Shown piece after piece: positions 1 to 8,977 of a DNA stretch of 64,000 nt. The DNA lies in assembly GCF_900215535.1 (NCBI RefSeq), contig NZ_OCND01000012.1, positions 1 through 64,000 of the forward strand. Reading direction: 5' to 3'. The notes beneath the pieces were generated by a model. That model was given only the letters and a program-made list of their open reading frames with translations, was not told the DNA's origin and did no database searches. A program made the translations under genes and the position numbers. This DNA is from Pseudoxanthomonas wuyuanensis (GTDB taxonomy: Bacteria > Pseudomonadota > Gammaproteobacteria > Xanthomonadales > Xanthomonadaceae). The stretch's first letter is position 1. Each line of letters starts with the position of its first letter.

Positions 1-279
1 AACCGGCAAAAGGGATTGCCGCAGGCCGACCTGCTGGTGCTGTTGCCTGACCGCGTCAGCGGCACCTACGGTCCGGACAGCACGCTGGTGGCCCAGTACG
101 GCGGCAACGCGGCGGTGCCGCTGCGCAGCGAAACCACCGCCCAGCAGATGCAGCGGCCGGCGGAGGAAACCTACCAGCAGCTGCAGCAAGTGGAGCAGCA
201 ACTGGCGCTGGAGCACCGGCAGCGCGAACAGCAGCGCGAACACGCCCAGGTGCACGGTTCGGGTATGACCATGGCGTAG
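1..279 (+). CDS. C-terminal fragment of a Gln-rich protein, possibly an XVIPCD-type T4SS effector tail
   Basis: The reading frame is open from the first base, so only the last 92 residues are visible and the true start lies outside the window. The fragment has a short segment reading QADLLVLLPD, then a tail very rich in Gln and Glu (repeated QQLQQ, REQQREHAQ) that is probably helical. In Xanthomonadaceae a Gln-rich tail after a compact domain is typical of XVIPCD, the C-terminal export signal bound by VirD4 in bacteria-killing type IV secretion systems. That resemblance is inferred from composition and general layout, not from a clear motif match. No secretion genes are nearby. It could equally be an unrelated coiled-coil tail. 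Confidence 0.45.
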   Translation, partial: NRQKGLPQADLLVLLPDRVSGTYGPDSTLVAQYGGNAAVPLRSETTAQQMQRPAEETYQQLQQVEQQLALEHRQREQQREHAQVHGSGMTMA

Positions 280-403
280 GCGGTCTGGGCTGCCCTGCAG
301 CGCTGACGTGACCGCGCATCCATGTGAGAGCGGCGACTGGCTCCTGATTGGCTCAGTATTCGACTCCCTTCCAGAACGACAGTCGCGCCCCTACCATCGC
401 CCG

Positions 404-1351
404 ATGCCCGCCTTCCAGATTGCCATTGCCGCGCTTGCCGCCATCGTGCTGTTCCTGCACGCGCTGCAGGGATTCAACGACGAGCTGCGCCGTGCCGGGG
501 GTGCGTGGCTGCAGGACAGGCTGGGACGCACGGCCGAATACCGGCTGTTCGGCTTCATGCTGGGGGCCGGGGCGACCGCGCTGCTGCAATCGTCCAGCGC
601 CACCAGTTCGCTGACGGTCGCGCTGGTGGATGCCGGCGTGCTCAGCTTCCGCTCCAGCCTGGGCGTGCTGCTGGGCGCGAACGTGGGCACCACCGTCACC
701 GCCTGGCTGGTCAGCTTCAAACTGACCGGCATCGGCCCGCTGTTCATTGTGCTGGGCACGTTGCTGAGCCTGTCGCCGGTAAGGTTGCGCGTGGTCGGCA
801 AGGCGGTGTTCTATTTCGGGCTGATCTTCTTTGCGCTGGATCTGATCTCGCACGCGCTGCAGCCGCTGCAGGCGCAACCGGGCTGGCAGGCGGTGATGCA
901 GTGGGCCGACACGCCCTGGACCGCGGTGCTGATCGGATTGCTGGCCACCGCGCTGATCCAGAGTTCCAGCGTGGTGGTCGGGCTGGCCGTGCTGCTGGCG
1001 CAGCAGCAGCAACTGCCGGCCGAATCGGCTATCGCCATGGCGTTGGGCAGCAACCTGGGCACCACCAGCACGGCCTTGATCGCCAGCCTGGGCATGCGCG
1101 GCGCCGCACGCTCGTCGGCGTTGGCCAACTTCGCTTTCAACGGCGCCACGCTGGTGATGCTGTTGCCGGCGCTGCCCTGGCTGGCGCGCTATATGGCGCA
1201 GTTGATTCCGCGCCCGGACATGGCGGTGGCCGTCACCCATCTGGGCTTCAACCTGTTGATGGCCGCCATATTCCTGCCGTTGCTGGGGCCGCTGGAGCCG
1301 TGGCTGCGCTGGCTGGAACGGCGGGCGCATGCGCAAGTCAGGCCTGGCTGA
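404..1351 (+). CDS. Na/Pi cotransporter family membrane protein
   Basis: A 315-residue polytopic inner-membrane protein of the Na+/phosphate cotransporter (PF02690-type) family. The family hallmark, a duplicated half with a QSSS signature, is present: LLQSSSATSS in the first half and LIQSSSVVVG in the second, each followed by a glycine-rich GAN/GSN-x-GTT segment (GANVGTT, GSNLGTT). About eight hydrophobic segments are visible. There is no C-terminal PhoU-like domain, so it is a short member. I chose the ATG that leads directly into the first membrane segment; a GTG 96 bases upstream would add a polar stretch unlike the family. Substrate specificity for phosphate is inferred from the family. 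Confidence 0.85.
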   Translation: MPAFQIAIAALAAIVLFLHALQGFNDELRRAGGAWLQDRLGRTAEYRLFGFMLGAGATALLQSSSATSSLTVALVDAGVLSFRSSLGVLLGANVGTTVTAWLVSFKLTGIGPLFIVLGTLLSLSPVRLRVVGKAVFYFGLIFFALDLISHALQPLQAQPGWQAVMQWADTPWTAVLIGLLATALIQSSSVVVGLAVLLAQQQQLPAESAIAMALGSNLGTTSTALIASLGMRGAARSSALANFAFNGATLVMLLPALPWLARYMAQLIPRPDMAVAVTHLGFNLLMAAIFLPLLGPLEPWLRWLERRAHAQVRPG

Positions 1352-1381
1352 CGCCTGCGACGGCGCGCGCCGGCATTGGCG

Positions 1382-1615
1382 TCAACGGAACAGCGACAAC
1401 GCGGTCATCTCGCGCACGCGCTTGGCGTAACCGTCCTGCGCCGGCTGGGGGCTGCGCCGCCGCCCACCCGAGCCATCCGCGATGGCGGACGACTCTTGCT
1501 GCGGGCGAATCTCCGCTGCCGCCTGCGCGGTGGCGATATGCCCGTCGAGAAACAGCATGCCCTGGCTGATTGCGCCCAGTTGGCGCCACCATGCTTTTTT
1601 GCTTTCGCTACCCAT
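1382..1615 (-). CDS. small conserved-looking hypothetical protein
   Basis: A 77-residue protein starting MGSESKKAWWRQLGAISQGM. I recognise no domain. The N-terminal third is amphipathic with a Trp pair; the rest is polar, basic and probably disordered. The start is well supported: an AGGAG sits seven bases upstream of the ATG, while an in-frame upstream ATG lacks one. It is convergent with the preceding transporter gene, with only about 30 bases between their ends. Xanthomonadaceae carry short proteins with similar WW-x-QL openings, but I cannot name the family. Confidence 0.55.
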   Translation of the reverse strand: MGSESKKAWWRQLGAISQGMLFLDGHIATAQAAAEIRPQQESSAIADGSGGRRRSPQPAQDGYAKRVREMTALSLFR

Positions 1616-1799
1616 CGCACCGCTCCTGCCGCCGGACCTTCCGGCTTGAACGGGAATTAAGGTAGCCGCCGGATGCCCCGGCAAAAAGCGAAAGGTCCGC
1701 AAGCCAGGCTTGAGGAATTTCGAAGCCTTGGCGGGTTACGCCGGGTCCGCCCGGCGCTACCGCGGCCACGGCCGGCGCAAGCGGCCGGGGGCGCGCGAG

Positions 1800-2558
1800 T
1801 CAGATCGCGGCCGCGGCGCGGCGGTGGCGGCGCAACGTGGCCATGACCAGGGCCGCGGCGAGCAGCAGGGTGGTGATGCCGAAGATTCCCGCGCCCAGAT
1901 GCGCGCCACCGATGCCGCCGGCGGTGGCCTGCAGCACGTCCTGGCCGTTGCGCACGAAACTGGCGGCGTACATGCCGGTGTAGTGCATGCCGCACACCGC
2001 CACGCCCATCACCAATGCGCTGCCCAGCATCTGCGCCCAGCCGCGCAGGTTGAACGCCAGCCACAGCGCCGCTATCGAGGCCACGATGGCGATCCCTATC
2101 GAGGCAGCGACGATACCGGTGTGGTAATGGATCTCCGCCGGCATGCGCATGGCCGCCATACCGGTGTAGTGCATGCCGGCAACGCCCAGCCCCATGAACA
2201 GCCCTGCCGCCAGCAACTTGCTCCAGCCGAACCGGCCGGTGCCCGCCACCCCCAGGCCCAATGCGCACGAAGCGATCGCAATGAATGCCGACAGCACGGT
2301 CAAGGTGAGGTCATAGGTCACCGCGATGCCCATCTGGCAGGCCAGCATGGCGATGAAATGCATTGCCCAGATGCCGCCCCCGCCCATTGCCGTACCGGCC
2401 ATCAGCACCGCCCGCAGACGCTGCGCGGCGGTGCGCGCGGCGGGAATGGCGATGGCCAGTTGCAATGCGGTGAACGCGCCCAGCACCGAAACCAGGTAGG
2501 ACAGGACCAGCAGAAGCGGGTCGTGCAGGCATTGGACGTCATGATGGGCGTGCAGCAT
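1800..2558 (-). CDS. MHYT-domain integral membrane sensor protein
   Basis: A 252-residue membrane protein that consists almost only of an MHYT domain, with about seven transmembrane helices. The defining motifs are MHFIAM, MHYTGM and a second MHYTGM, placed at the membrane face, where the family is proposed to bind copper and sense O2, CO or NO. MHYT modules are usually fused to GGDEF, EAL or kinase domains. Here the chain ends in a short basic tail (RRHRRAAAA), so it is a stand-alone sensor and any signalling partner must be elsewhere. A GAGGA lies eight bases before the ATG. Gas or metal sensing is family knowledge; the output is unknown. Confidence 0.85.
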   Translation of the reverse strand: MLHAHHDVQCLHDPLLLVLSYLVSVLGAFTALQLAIAIPAARTAAQRLRAVLMAGTAMGGGGIWAMHFIAMLACQMGIAVTYDLTLTVLSAFIAIASCALGLGVAGTGRFGWSKLLAAGLFMGLGVAGMHYTGMAAMRMPAEIHYHTGIVAASIGIAIVASIAALWLAFNLRGWAQMLGSALVMGVAVCGMHYTGMYAASFVRNGQDVLQATAGGIGGAHLGAGIFGITTLLLAAALVMATLRRHRRAAAAI

Positions 2559-3110
2559 GGTTCAAGTCCTCGCGGATGGTTCGATGGTAGCTGCCGCAAT
2601 CGGGCCCAGACGTGTAGCACGTTGGCGGATCCGGTCGCTGCTGGCGAAGCGCACGCTCCGGCCGGGCCGGACGATCGGAACCGGGCGACCACCCGGCCCA
2701 GCGCAGCCCGCAAGCCGTCCGCCGACGGGAAACGATCTTCCATTCCGGCTCGACCAGCAATGCCCCAGCGCCGAATCTGCCTGTTCGCTGGCGCCGGCGC
2801 GTGGTTGCCGCAGGCGCCGGACAGCGACAGGCGCGAAGGAATAGCATTACCGGCTGGTGCAGGCTGCGACGTTACGCACACATCCCGCCGCCGGCCGGGC
2901 CGATGAAGATCGGCACATGCCGCCAACGGCGCATGGCGATGGACCGCACTGCCTGTCCGGCTGCGCCGCCTGCGTTATTGCGCTTTCGCTTTGGCAGGCG
3001 GCGCAGCTTGGCCGCCTGCGGGGCTTTCCGGCTTGAATGGATATGAAGTTGGATTCATGCTGGACACCGGTGAATCGGCAGCTCCACCAGCCGGACTTGA
3101 GGAAATTCGA
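2559..3110. other. 552-base intergenic region with one strong inverted repeat
   Basis: This stretch separates the divergent MHYT and LysR-family genes. Several frames are open, but none has a credible ribosome site and protein-like composition together, so I annotate no gene. The clearest structure is the 14-bp inverted repeat listed separately. The region probably carries the divergent promoters; I could not place convincing -35/-10 pairs. Confidence 0.5.
2960..3007. promoter_or_regulatory. 14-bp perfect inverted repeat upstream of the LysR gene
   Basis: GCTGCGCCGCCTGC and its exact reverse complement are separated by a 20-base, relatively T-rich loop. It lies about 100 bases before the LysR-family start in a divergent intergenic region. 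It has no T-tract, so a terminator is unlikely. It may be an operator or an RNA leader hairpin. LysR proteins usually recognise shorter T-N11-A sites, so a direct link is uncertain. Confidence 0.4.
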
Positions 3111-3986
3111 ATGGGGCGGTTGCCGCTGGATCAGATTGACGCTTTCGTGACTGCCGCGCGGTTGCGCAATCTGACCCGCGCCGCCGAGGCCATGCATCTG
3201 ACCGTCAGCGCGCTCAGCCATCGCATGCGCCTGCTCGAAGAACGCGTCGGCCACCGGCTGCTGGCGCGCGGGCCGCGCGGGGTGGAGCTGACGCCGCAGG
3301 GCCAGCGCCTGTTCGATGCGGTGGCCACGCCGCTGGATGCGATCGAGCACGCGCTGCAGCGGCTCAGCGTGCGCAACGAGCATGTGGTGACGCTGAGCCT
3401 GATTCCGTCGATGGCTACCGCCTGGCTGGTGCCGCGGCTGCCCGAATTCCTGGCCCGGCATCCGGAGCTGGGATTGAACCTGCAATCCAGCACGCATGTG
3501 GTGGACTTCGAACGCGAAGCGGTCGATGTGGCGCTGCGGCTGGGCGGCGGCCACTGGCCCGGCGTGCAGTCCGAATTCCTGTTCGAGGAATGGCTGGCGC
3601 CGGTGGCCTCGCCGGATTTCGTCAAGCACCATGGCAAGCCGGCGCTGGCGAAACTGGGGAACCTGCCGCTGCTGGGGGATCCGTCCAACCGCTGGAAGGA
3701 CTGGTTTGCCCGCTTCGGCGGCCAGGCACCGGTGCGCTACGTCACCCAGTTCGACGATACCGAAACGCTGCACCAGGCCGCCGCGCAGGGCGTGGGCGTG
3801 GCGCTGGCGCGCGGCACCCTGGCCGAACCGCTGATCCGCGCCGGGCGGCTGGTCGCACTGACCGGCAAGCGCCTCAACGCCGGCTTTGCCCATTACCTGG
3901 TCTACCCGGAACGCAGCCTGGACCACCGCGGTTTCCAGCAGGTCCGCAGCTGGTTGCTGGAGCAGGCCAAGGCGACCGGCAAATAG
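3111..3986 (+). CDS. LysR-family transcriptional regulator (GcvA-like)
   Basis: A 291-residue cytoplasmic DNA-binding regulator. The N-terminal winged helix-turn-helix is clear at roughly residues 5-64 (LDQIDAFVTAARLRNLTRAA, then TVSALSHRMRLLEERVG). A co-inducer-binding domain follows, with the GcvA-like ending (GVGVALARGTL, then a RLVALTGKRL strand). The start is the ATG preceded by GAGGA at seven bases; longer in-frame starts would add 40 residues not expected in the family. It is divergent from the MHYT gene, and LysR proteins often regulate a divergent neighbour, but the distance (552 bases) makes that only a guess. The inducer is unknown. Confidence 0.88.
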   Translation: MGRLPLDQIDAFVTAARLRNLTRAAEAMHLTVSALSHRMRLLEERVGHRLLARGPRGVELTPQGQRLFDAVATPLDAIEHALQRLSVRNEHVVTLSLIPSMATAWLVPRLPEFLARHPELGLNLQSSTHVVDFEREAVDVALRLGGGHWPGVQSEFLFEEWLAPVASPDFVKHHGKPALAKLGNLPLLGDPSNRWKDWFARFGGQAPVRYVTQFDDTETLHQAAAQGVGVALARGTLAEPLIRAGRLVALTGKRLNAGFAHYLVYPERSLDHRGFQQVRSWLLEQAKATGK

Positions 3987-4030
3987 CCGGGCGCATCATG
4001 GCGAGGAAATTGTTCACGATCTCCTGGGGC

Positions 4031-4117
4031 TGTAGGAGCGACGTGAGTCGCGATGGGCTTTCCCATGAAAGCTTCATCGCGACTCACCGGCGCGGGCATG
4101 CCCGCGCCACTCCTACA
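4031..4117. repeat. REP-like palindromic element of the GTAGGAGCGACG family
   Basis: An 87-base element opens TGTAGGAGCGACG and closes with CTCCTACA. Inside, GTGAGTCGCGATG pairs with CATCGCGACTCAC, and GGCGCGGG pairs with CCCGCGCC, giving a two-part hairpin. The same head sequence starts the repeats near 58.4 kb and 62.4 kb. GTAG-headed REPs are known in Xanthomonadaceae (the SMAG elements of Stenotrophomonas); membership in that group is inferred. It fills most of the gap between the LysR gene and aceK and could affect mRNA stability. Confidence 0.75.
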
Positions 4118-4158
4118 GGATTCTGTTCGTGCGCGGATTCAGGTCCTAAGATGCCGGC

Positions 4159-5868
4159 ATGATCGATCCCCAGTCCCTGGCGCTGCTGATCCAAGATGCG
4201 TTTGCCGACTACCACGCGCGTTTTGCCGACATCACCCGGCGCGCGCGGCGGCGCTTCGAGACGATGGACTGGACCGGCGCGCGTGCCGATGCGGTCGAGC
4301 GCATCGAGCTGTACGACCAGTGCGTGGCCGAATGCGCGCTGCGGCTGCAGGCCGCGCTGCAGGAACACGCGCACGACCACGCGCTGTGGTCGGCGGTGCG
4401 CGACGGCTATGACCGGCGGATCGCCTCGCTGATCGATCGCGAACTCTACAAGACCTTCTTCAACACGCTGACCCGGCGTTTCTTCAAGACCCGCGGCGTG
4501 GACCCGGCCATCGAGTTCGTGGCGCTGGACATCGAGCCCACCGACGCCATCACCCATCCGGTGGCACGGCACAGCTACGCTGTATCCGAGCAGCGGCCCA
4601 CCGACACGTTTGCGCGGGTGCTGGCCGACTACGGTTTCGAGATTCCGTACGCGCACCGCACCCGCTGCGCGGCCGCCATCGCCATCCGCCTGCAGGACGA
4701 TCTGGCGCACTGGGGCGAACACCCGGTGCGCGCGATCGAACTGCTGGACACGGTGTTCTACCGCGAGCGCCGCGCCTACCTGATCGGACGCGTGCTGGGC
4801 GAGCACCGCTTCTCGCCCTGCGTGATCGCGCTGGTCAACGATGCGCGCGGGCTGCGCGCCGAAGCCGTGCTGACCCGGCGCGCGGATGTGGCGCATCTGT
4901 TCGGCACCTCGCGCAGCTATTTCCATGCCGATCTGCCCACGGTGGGCGATGCGGTGGTGTTTTTGCGCACGCTGCTGCCGCACAAGCCCATCGACGAGAT
5001 CTACACGGTGCTGGGCCGCGCCAAGCAGGGCAAGACCGAACGCTTCCGCACCTTCTTCCATCATTTCGCCAGCCACCCGGGCGAACAGCTGGTGCAGGCC
5101 GAAGGCACGCCCGGCATGGTGATGGCGGTGTTCACGCTGCCCAGCTACCCGCTGGTGTTCAAGGTCATCCGCGACCGCTTCGCCTATCCCAAGGAGATGA
5201 CCCGCAAGCAGGTCGAGGACAAGTACGCGCTGGTGTTCCACCTGGACCGCGTGGGCCGGCTGCTGGACACCCAGCCGTACCGGTTCCTGCGCTTTCCGCG
5301 CGCGCGCTTTTCGCCGGCGTTGCTGCAGGAACTGCTGGACGGCTGTTCGCGCAGCGTCAGCGAGGACGGCGACGATGTGATCATCGGCCTGTGCTATGTG
5401 CAGCGGCGGATGCGCCCGCTCAACCTGTACCTGCGCGAACAGAAGTTCGAGGCCGCGCGCGAGGCCGCGCTGGACTACGGCCAGTCGATCAAGGACATGG
5501 CGCGCAACAACATCTTCCCGGGCGACATGCTGCTGAAGAACTTCGGCGTCTCCCGCCACGGCCGCGCGGTGTTCTACGACTACGACGAGCTGTGCCTGGT
5601 CACCGACTGCCATTTCCGCAATTACCCCACGCCGACCTGCTACGAGGAAGAGATGTCCGACGGGCCGTGGTTCTATGTGGGGCCCAAGGATGTGTTTCCC
5701 GAACGCTTCCCGCAGTTCCTCGGCCTGCCGCCGCCGCTGGCCAGGGCGTTGAAAGCGGTGCACGGGGATCTGTTCGACCCGCAGTGGTGGCGGGATCTGC
5801 AGGCGCGGCTGAACGCCGGCGATTACCCGGACACGCCGCCGTATCCGGAAGCGCTGAAGCTGGCCTGA
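4159..5868 (+). CDS. aceK: isocitrate dehydrogenase kinase/phosphatase
   Basis: A 569-residue bifunctional AceK, which phosphorylates and dephosphorylates isocitrate dehydrogenase to divide carbon between the TCA cycle and the glyoxylate shunt. Family features seen: the regulatory N-terminal half with [14 protein letters not shown], the ATP-site strand [11 protein letters not shown] followed by FKVIRD, the hinge [13 protein letters not shown], and the catalytic loop [15 protein letters not shown] with YDYDE downstream. Length matches the family (about 570-600). In enterobacteria aceK follows aceB and aceA; here neither is adjacent and the gene appears monocistronic, separated from the LysR gene by a REP element. 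Confidence 0.97.
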   Translation: MIDPQSLALLIQDAFADYHARFADITRRARRRFETMDWTGARADAVERIELYDQCVAECALRLQAALQEHAHDHALWSAVRDGYDRRIASLIDRELYKTFFNTLTRRFFKTRGVDPAIEFVALDIEPTDAITHPVARHSYAVSEQRPTDTFARVLADYGFEIPYAHRTRCAAAIAIRLQDDLAHWGEHPVRAIELLDTVFYRERRAYLIGRVLGEHRFSPCVIALVNDARGLRAEAVLTRRADVAHLFGTSRSYFHADLPTVGDAVVFLRTLLPHKPIDEIYTVLGRAKQGKTERFRTFFHHFASHPGEQLVQAEGTPGMVMAVFTLPSYPLVFKVIRDRFAYPKEMTRKQVEDKYALVFHLDRVGRLLDTQPYRFLRFPRARFSPALLQELLDGCSRSVSEDGDDVIIGLCYVQRRMRPLNLYLREQKFEAAREAALDYGQSIKDMARNNIFPGDMLLKNFGVSRHGRAVFYDYDELCLVTDCHFRNYPTPTCYEEEMSDGPWFYVGPKDVFPERFPQFLGLPPPLARALKAVHGDLFDPQWWRDLQARLNAGDYPDTPPYPEALKLA

Positions 5869-5932
5869 CGGCTGGAGCATTTTGTTCGGGGACGGCGGGC
5901 ACCGGGACTGGAGCATCGCTGTCGTGCGACTT

Positions 5933-5978
5933 GCCCCCTCTCCCCCGCTCGCGGGGGAGAGGGTTGGGGCGAGGGGGC
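5933..5978. repeat. CCTCTCCC-type hairpin repeat, copy 1
   Basis: The core is a perfect hairpin (CTCTCCCCC, CGCTCG, CGGGGGAGAG) flanked by G/C-rich arms (GTTGGGGCGAGGGGG). It lies between aceK and the acetyltransferase gene, in a 345-base gap that holds two copies of this family and no convincing gene. Related short repeats occur in many proteobacterial intergenic regions. There is no T-tract, so it is not a classical terminator. Confidence 0.7.
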
Positions 5979-6056
5979 CGGATTCCATGACCTACCCGTG
6001 CCGTCGCACCGCGAACGCGATTCCCGCGCATCCCCGCAACGCTGCCGTCTCCGTTC

Positions 6057-6107
6057 GCCCCCTCACCTGCCTTCGGCATCCTCTCCCCCACACGTGGGGG
6101 AGAGGAG
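6057..6107. repeat. CCTCTCCC-type hairpin repeat, copy 2
   Basis: GCCCCCTCACCTGCCTTCGG is followed by a hairpin with arms CCTCTCCCCCA and TGGGGGAGAGG around the loop CACG. It has the same layout as the copy 80 bases upstream: a C-rich arm, then a CTCTCCCC/GGGGAGAG stem. A third, in-gene copy lies in hrpB. It may also act on the upstream mRNA end. Confidence 0.7.
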
Positions 6108-6213
6108 ATGGAAGCACCGCAGATTGGACGGGTTGCGGCGACCGGCCGCATGCGCGCATCGCCGCCAACCGGTAACGTAGCGGGGTGAACCCACGCTGCC
6201 TGCCCGCATCCCC

Positions 6214-8931
6214 ATGAGTACCTACCGGCTCAAATCGGTGTTCGAACCGGCCTCGGTGGCGGTAGTCGGCAGCCGCTCGCGGCCGCGATCGGTCGGCCGC
6301 GCGGTGATCGGCAATCTGCTCGAGGCCGGATTCGCCGGCCCCATCGCCCTGGTCAACCTGCATCCGGCGCAGATGGAAGGCGTGGTCTGCGTGCGCCGCC
6401 TGCGCGATCTGCCGTGGACGCCGGATCTGGTGGTGATTGCGACCCCGGCCGAAACCGTTCCGGGCATCGCCGCCGAAGCCGCCGACAAGGGCGCCGCCGC
6501 AGTGGCGGTGCTGACCGCGGCCATGGGCCAGGGCCCCGGTTCGCCGGCCGCGCGGCTGCAGACGCTGGCGCGGGAAAAAGGCCTGCGCGTGCTGGGACCG
6601 AACTGCCTGGGCGTGATCGCCCCGCATGCGCGCCTCAACGCCAGCCTGGCCGGCCGTTTTCCCAAGGCCGGCGACCTGGCGTTGATTTCCCAGTCCGGCG
6701 CCATTTCCGGCGGCCTGGTCGAATGGAGCATGGGCCGTTCGGTCGGCTTTTCGGCGGTGGTGTCGCTGGGCGATGCGCTGGATGTGGACTTTGCCGACCT
6801 GCTGGACTACTTCGCCACCGATCACCGCACCCGCGCCATCCTGCTGTACGTGGAAGCCATCCGCGACGCGCGCAAGTTCATGTCGGCCGCGCGCGCGGCC
6901 GCACGCACCAAGCCGGTGGTGGTGGTGCGCTCGCGGCATCCGGCCAGCGCCGTTCCGGCAACCGCCGCCGCCATCGGCACCCATACCCAGCAGCTGGCCC
7001 GGCCCGATGCGGTCTACGACGCCGCGTTCCGCCGCGCCGGCCTGCTGCGGGTGCGCTCGCTGGACGAGTTGTTCGCCGCCGCCGAAACCCTGGGCCGGCT
7101 GCGCGCGTTTCCCGGCCGCCGGCTGGCCATCCTGACCAATGGCGGCGGCGTCGGCGCGTTGTCGGTGGATCGCCTGGAAGCGCTGGGCGGCACGCTGGCC
7201 GCGCTGTCCGATGCCACCCGCCAGCAGTTGGACGCGATGCTGCCGGTCGGCTGGTCGCGCACCAATCCGGTGGATCTGCTGACCGATATCGACGCCGACC
7301 GCTACGCCGCCACCATCGCCGCGTTGCTGGACGATCCTGAGAACGACGCGCTACTGGCCGTCAACGTGCCCACCGTGCTGTCCTCGTCGCTGGAAACCGC
7401 GCAGGCGATGACCGGCATGCTGAAGCAGCGGCCAGCGCACGCCCCGCGCAAGCCGGTCTTCGCGGTCTGGCTGGGCAACGATGCGCAGGCCACCGGGGTG
7501 CTCAACGCCGCGCATATTCCCAACTACCCGTCCGAATCCGACGCGGTAGCCGGTTTCATGCACCTGGTCCACCACCGCGAGGCGCAGGCGGCGCTGATGG
7601 AAACCCCGCCCAGCCTGCCGGAGGATTTCGTCGTCGACACCGCCGCCGCGCGCGCGATCGTCGATGCCGCACTGAATGCCGGCCAGCGCCGGCTGGATCC
7701 GATTGCGGTCGACCGCCTGCTGGCCGCCTATGGCATCCCGACCGCGCCGGTGGCCGCGGCCGCCGATCCGGATGAAGCCGCGCGCCTGGCCGCGCCGCTG
7801 CTGGCGGCCGGGCAACCGGTGGCGGTGAAGGTGCTGTCGGCCGATATCGAACACAAGTCCGATGTCGATGGCGTGCGTCTGAACCTGGTCAGCGAGCAGG
7901 CGGTGCGCGAGGCCGCCGGCGACATCCTGCAGCGCGCGCGCAGCGCGCGGCCGGATGCGCGCATCGACGGCGTGGTGGTGCAGCCGACGCTGCTGCGGCC
8001 GAAGGCGCGCGAACTGATTGCCGGCATCGCCGACGATCCGGTGTTCGGCCCGGTCATCGTATTCGGGCGCGGCGGCACCGCGGTGGAGGTCATCGACGAC
8101 ACCGCGCTGGCGCTGCCGCCGCTGGATCTGCGCCTGGCGCACGAACTGATCGCGCGCACCCGCGTTTCGCGCATCCTCAAGGCCTATCGCGACGTCCCCG
8201 CCGCCGACGAGCGCGCGGTCGCGCTGGTGCTGGTCAAGCTGGCGCAGCTGGCCGCCGACATTCCCGAAATCCAGGAGCTGGACATCAATCCGCTGCTGGC
8301 CGATCGCGATGGCGTGGTGGCGGTGGACGCGCGCATCGTGGTCGGCGCCGGGCGCCGCCTGCACAAGGGCCGCGGCCATCCGCGCTTTGCGATCTTCCCG
8401 TATCCGAAGCAATGGGAACGCAGCATCGAGCTGAGCGATGGCAATACCGCCTTCGTGCGTCCGGTACGGCCGGAAGACGATGCGCTGTTCCGCGAGTTCT
8501 TCACCCATGTCACCGACGAGGATCTGCGCCTGCGCTTCTTCCAGTCGGTCAAGCATTTCAGCCACGAGTTCATCGCCCGGCTGACCCAGCTGGATTACGC
8601 CCGTTCCATCGCGCTGGTGGCCATCGACCCAGGCAGCGGCGACATGCTGGGCGCGGTGCGCCTGCATGCCGACGCCAACTACGACCGCGGCGAGTACGGC
8701 ATCCTGGTGCGCTCGGATCTGAAGGGCCACGGCCTGGGCTGGCAGCTGATGCGCATCATGATCGAGTACGCGCAGTGGCTGGGGCTGAACCTGATCGAAG
8801 GCCAGGTGCTGCGCGAGAACCGCACGATGCTGGCGATGTGCGAGCAGTTGGGTTTCAGGATTCAACTCGATGCCGACGATGCGATGCTGATGGACGTGTC
8901 GCTGCCGGTTGGCCCGCGGCCCGCGGCCTGA
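6214..8931 (+). CDS. patZ: Pat/PatZ-type protein lysine acetyltransferase (CoA-ligase-like domain plus GNAT)
   Basis: A 905-residue fusion with the layout of Escherichia coli PatZ/Pka (YfiQ). It has a CoA-binding domain near the N-terminus (FEPASVAVVGSRSRPRSVGR), succinyl-CoA-ligase-like domains, an ATP-grasp-like part with HKSDVDGVRLNL and FGRGGTAVEV, and a C-terminal GNAT domain from about residue 735 (FVRPVRPEDDALFREFF, then VRSDLKGHGLGWQLM as the acetyl-CoA loop). Such enzymes acetylate lysines of acetyl-CoA synthetase and other proteins. A THTQQL segment stands where active ADP-forming ligases have SHTGAL, so the His is kept but the following Gly is changed; the ligase part may be regulatory only. 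It is a single gene with repeats upstream. Confidence 0.92.
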   Translation: MSTYRLKSVFEPASVAVVGSRSRPRSVGRAVIGNLLEAGFAGPIALVNLHPAQMEGVVCVRRLRDLPWTPDLVVIATPAETVPGIAAEAADKGAAAVAVLTAAMGQGPGSPAARLQTLAREKGLRVLGPNCLGVIAPHARLNASLAGRFPKAGDLALISQSGAISGGLVEWSMGRSVGFSAVVSLGDALDVDFADLLDYFATDHRTRAILLYVEAIRDARKFMSAARAAARTKPVVVVRSRHPASAVPATAAAIGTHTQQLARPDAVYDAAFRRAGLLRVRSLDELFAAAETLGRLRAFPGRRLAILTNGGGVGALSVDRLEALGGTLAALSDATRQQLDAMLPVGWSRTNPVDLLTDIDADRYAATIAALLDDPENDALLAVNVPTVLSSSLETAQAMTGMLKQRPAHAPRKPVFAVWLGNDAQATGVLNAAHIPNYPSESDAVAGFMHLVHHREAQAALMETPPSLPEDFVVDTAAARAIVDAALNAGQRRLDPIAVDRLLAAYGIPTAPVAAAADPDEAARLAAPLLAAGQPVAVKVLSADIEHKSDVDGVRLNLVSEQAVREAAGDILQRARSARPDARIDGVVVQPTLLRPKARELIAGIADDPVFGPVIVFGRGGTAVEVIDDTALALPPLDLRLAHELIARTRVSRILKAYRDVPAADERAVALVLVKLAQLAADIPEIQELDINPLLADRDGVVAVDARIVVGAGRRLHKGRGHPRFAIFPYPKQWERSIELSDGNTAFVRPVRPEDDALFREFFTHVTDEDLRLRFFQSVKHFSHEFIARLTQLDYARSIALVAIDPGSGDMLGAVRLHADANYDRGEYGILVRSDLKGHGLGWQLMRIMIEYAQWLGLNLIEGQVLRENRTMLAMCEQLGFRIQLDADDAMLMDVSLPVGPRPAA

Positions 8932-8977
8932 AGCCGGCCGCCGTGCGAGCGGCACGCTGCTGCCGGGCCGGGAACGG

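Noticed and set aside
2402-2926. Leftward 174-codon frame before the MHYT gene
   Set aside because: It overlaps the MHYT start out of frame, is Pro/Arg/Cys-rich and has no ribosome site.
4084-5988. Long open frame antisense to aceK
   Set aside because: It mirrors the aceK coding frame with His/Arg/Gln-rich composition and no recognisable domain.
5869-6213. Small coding sequence between aceK and the acetyltransferase gene
   Set aside because: Open frames there mainly translate the hairpin repeats; no ribosome site or protein-like composition.
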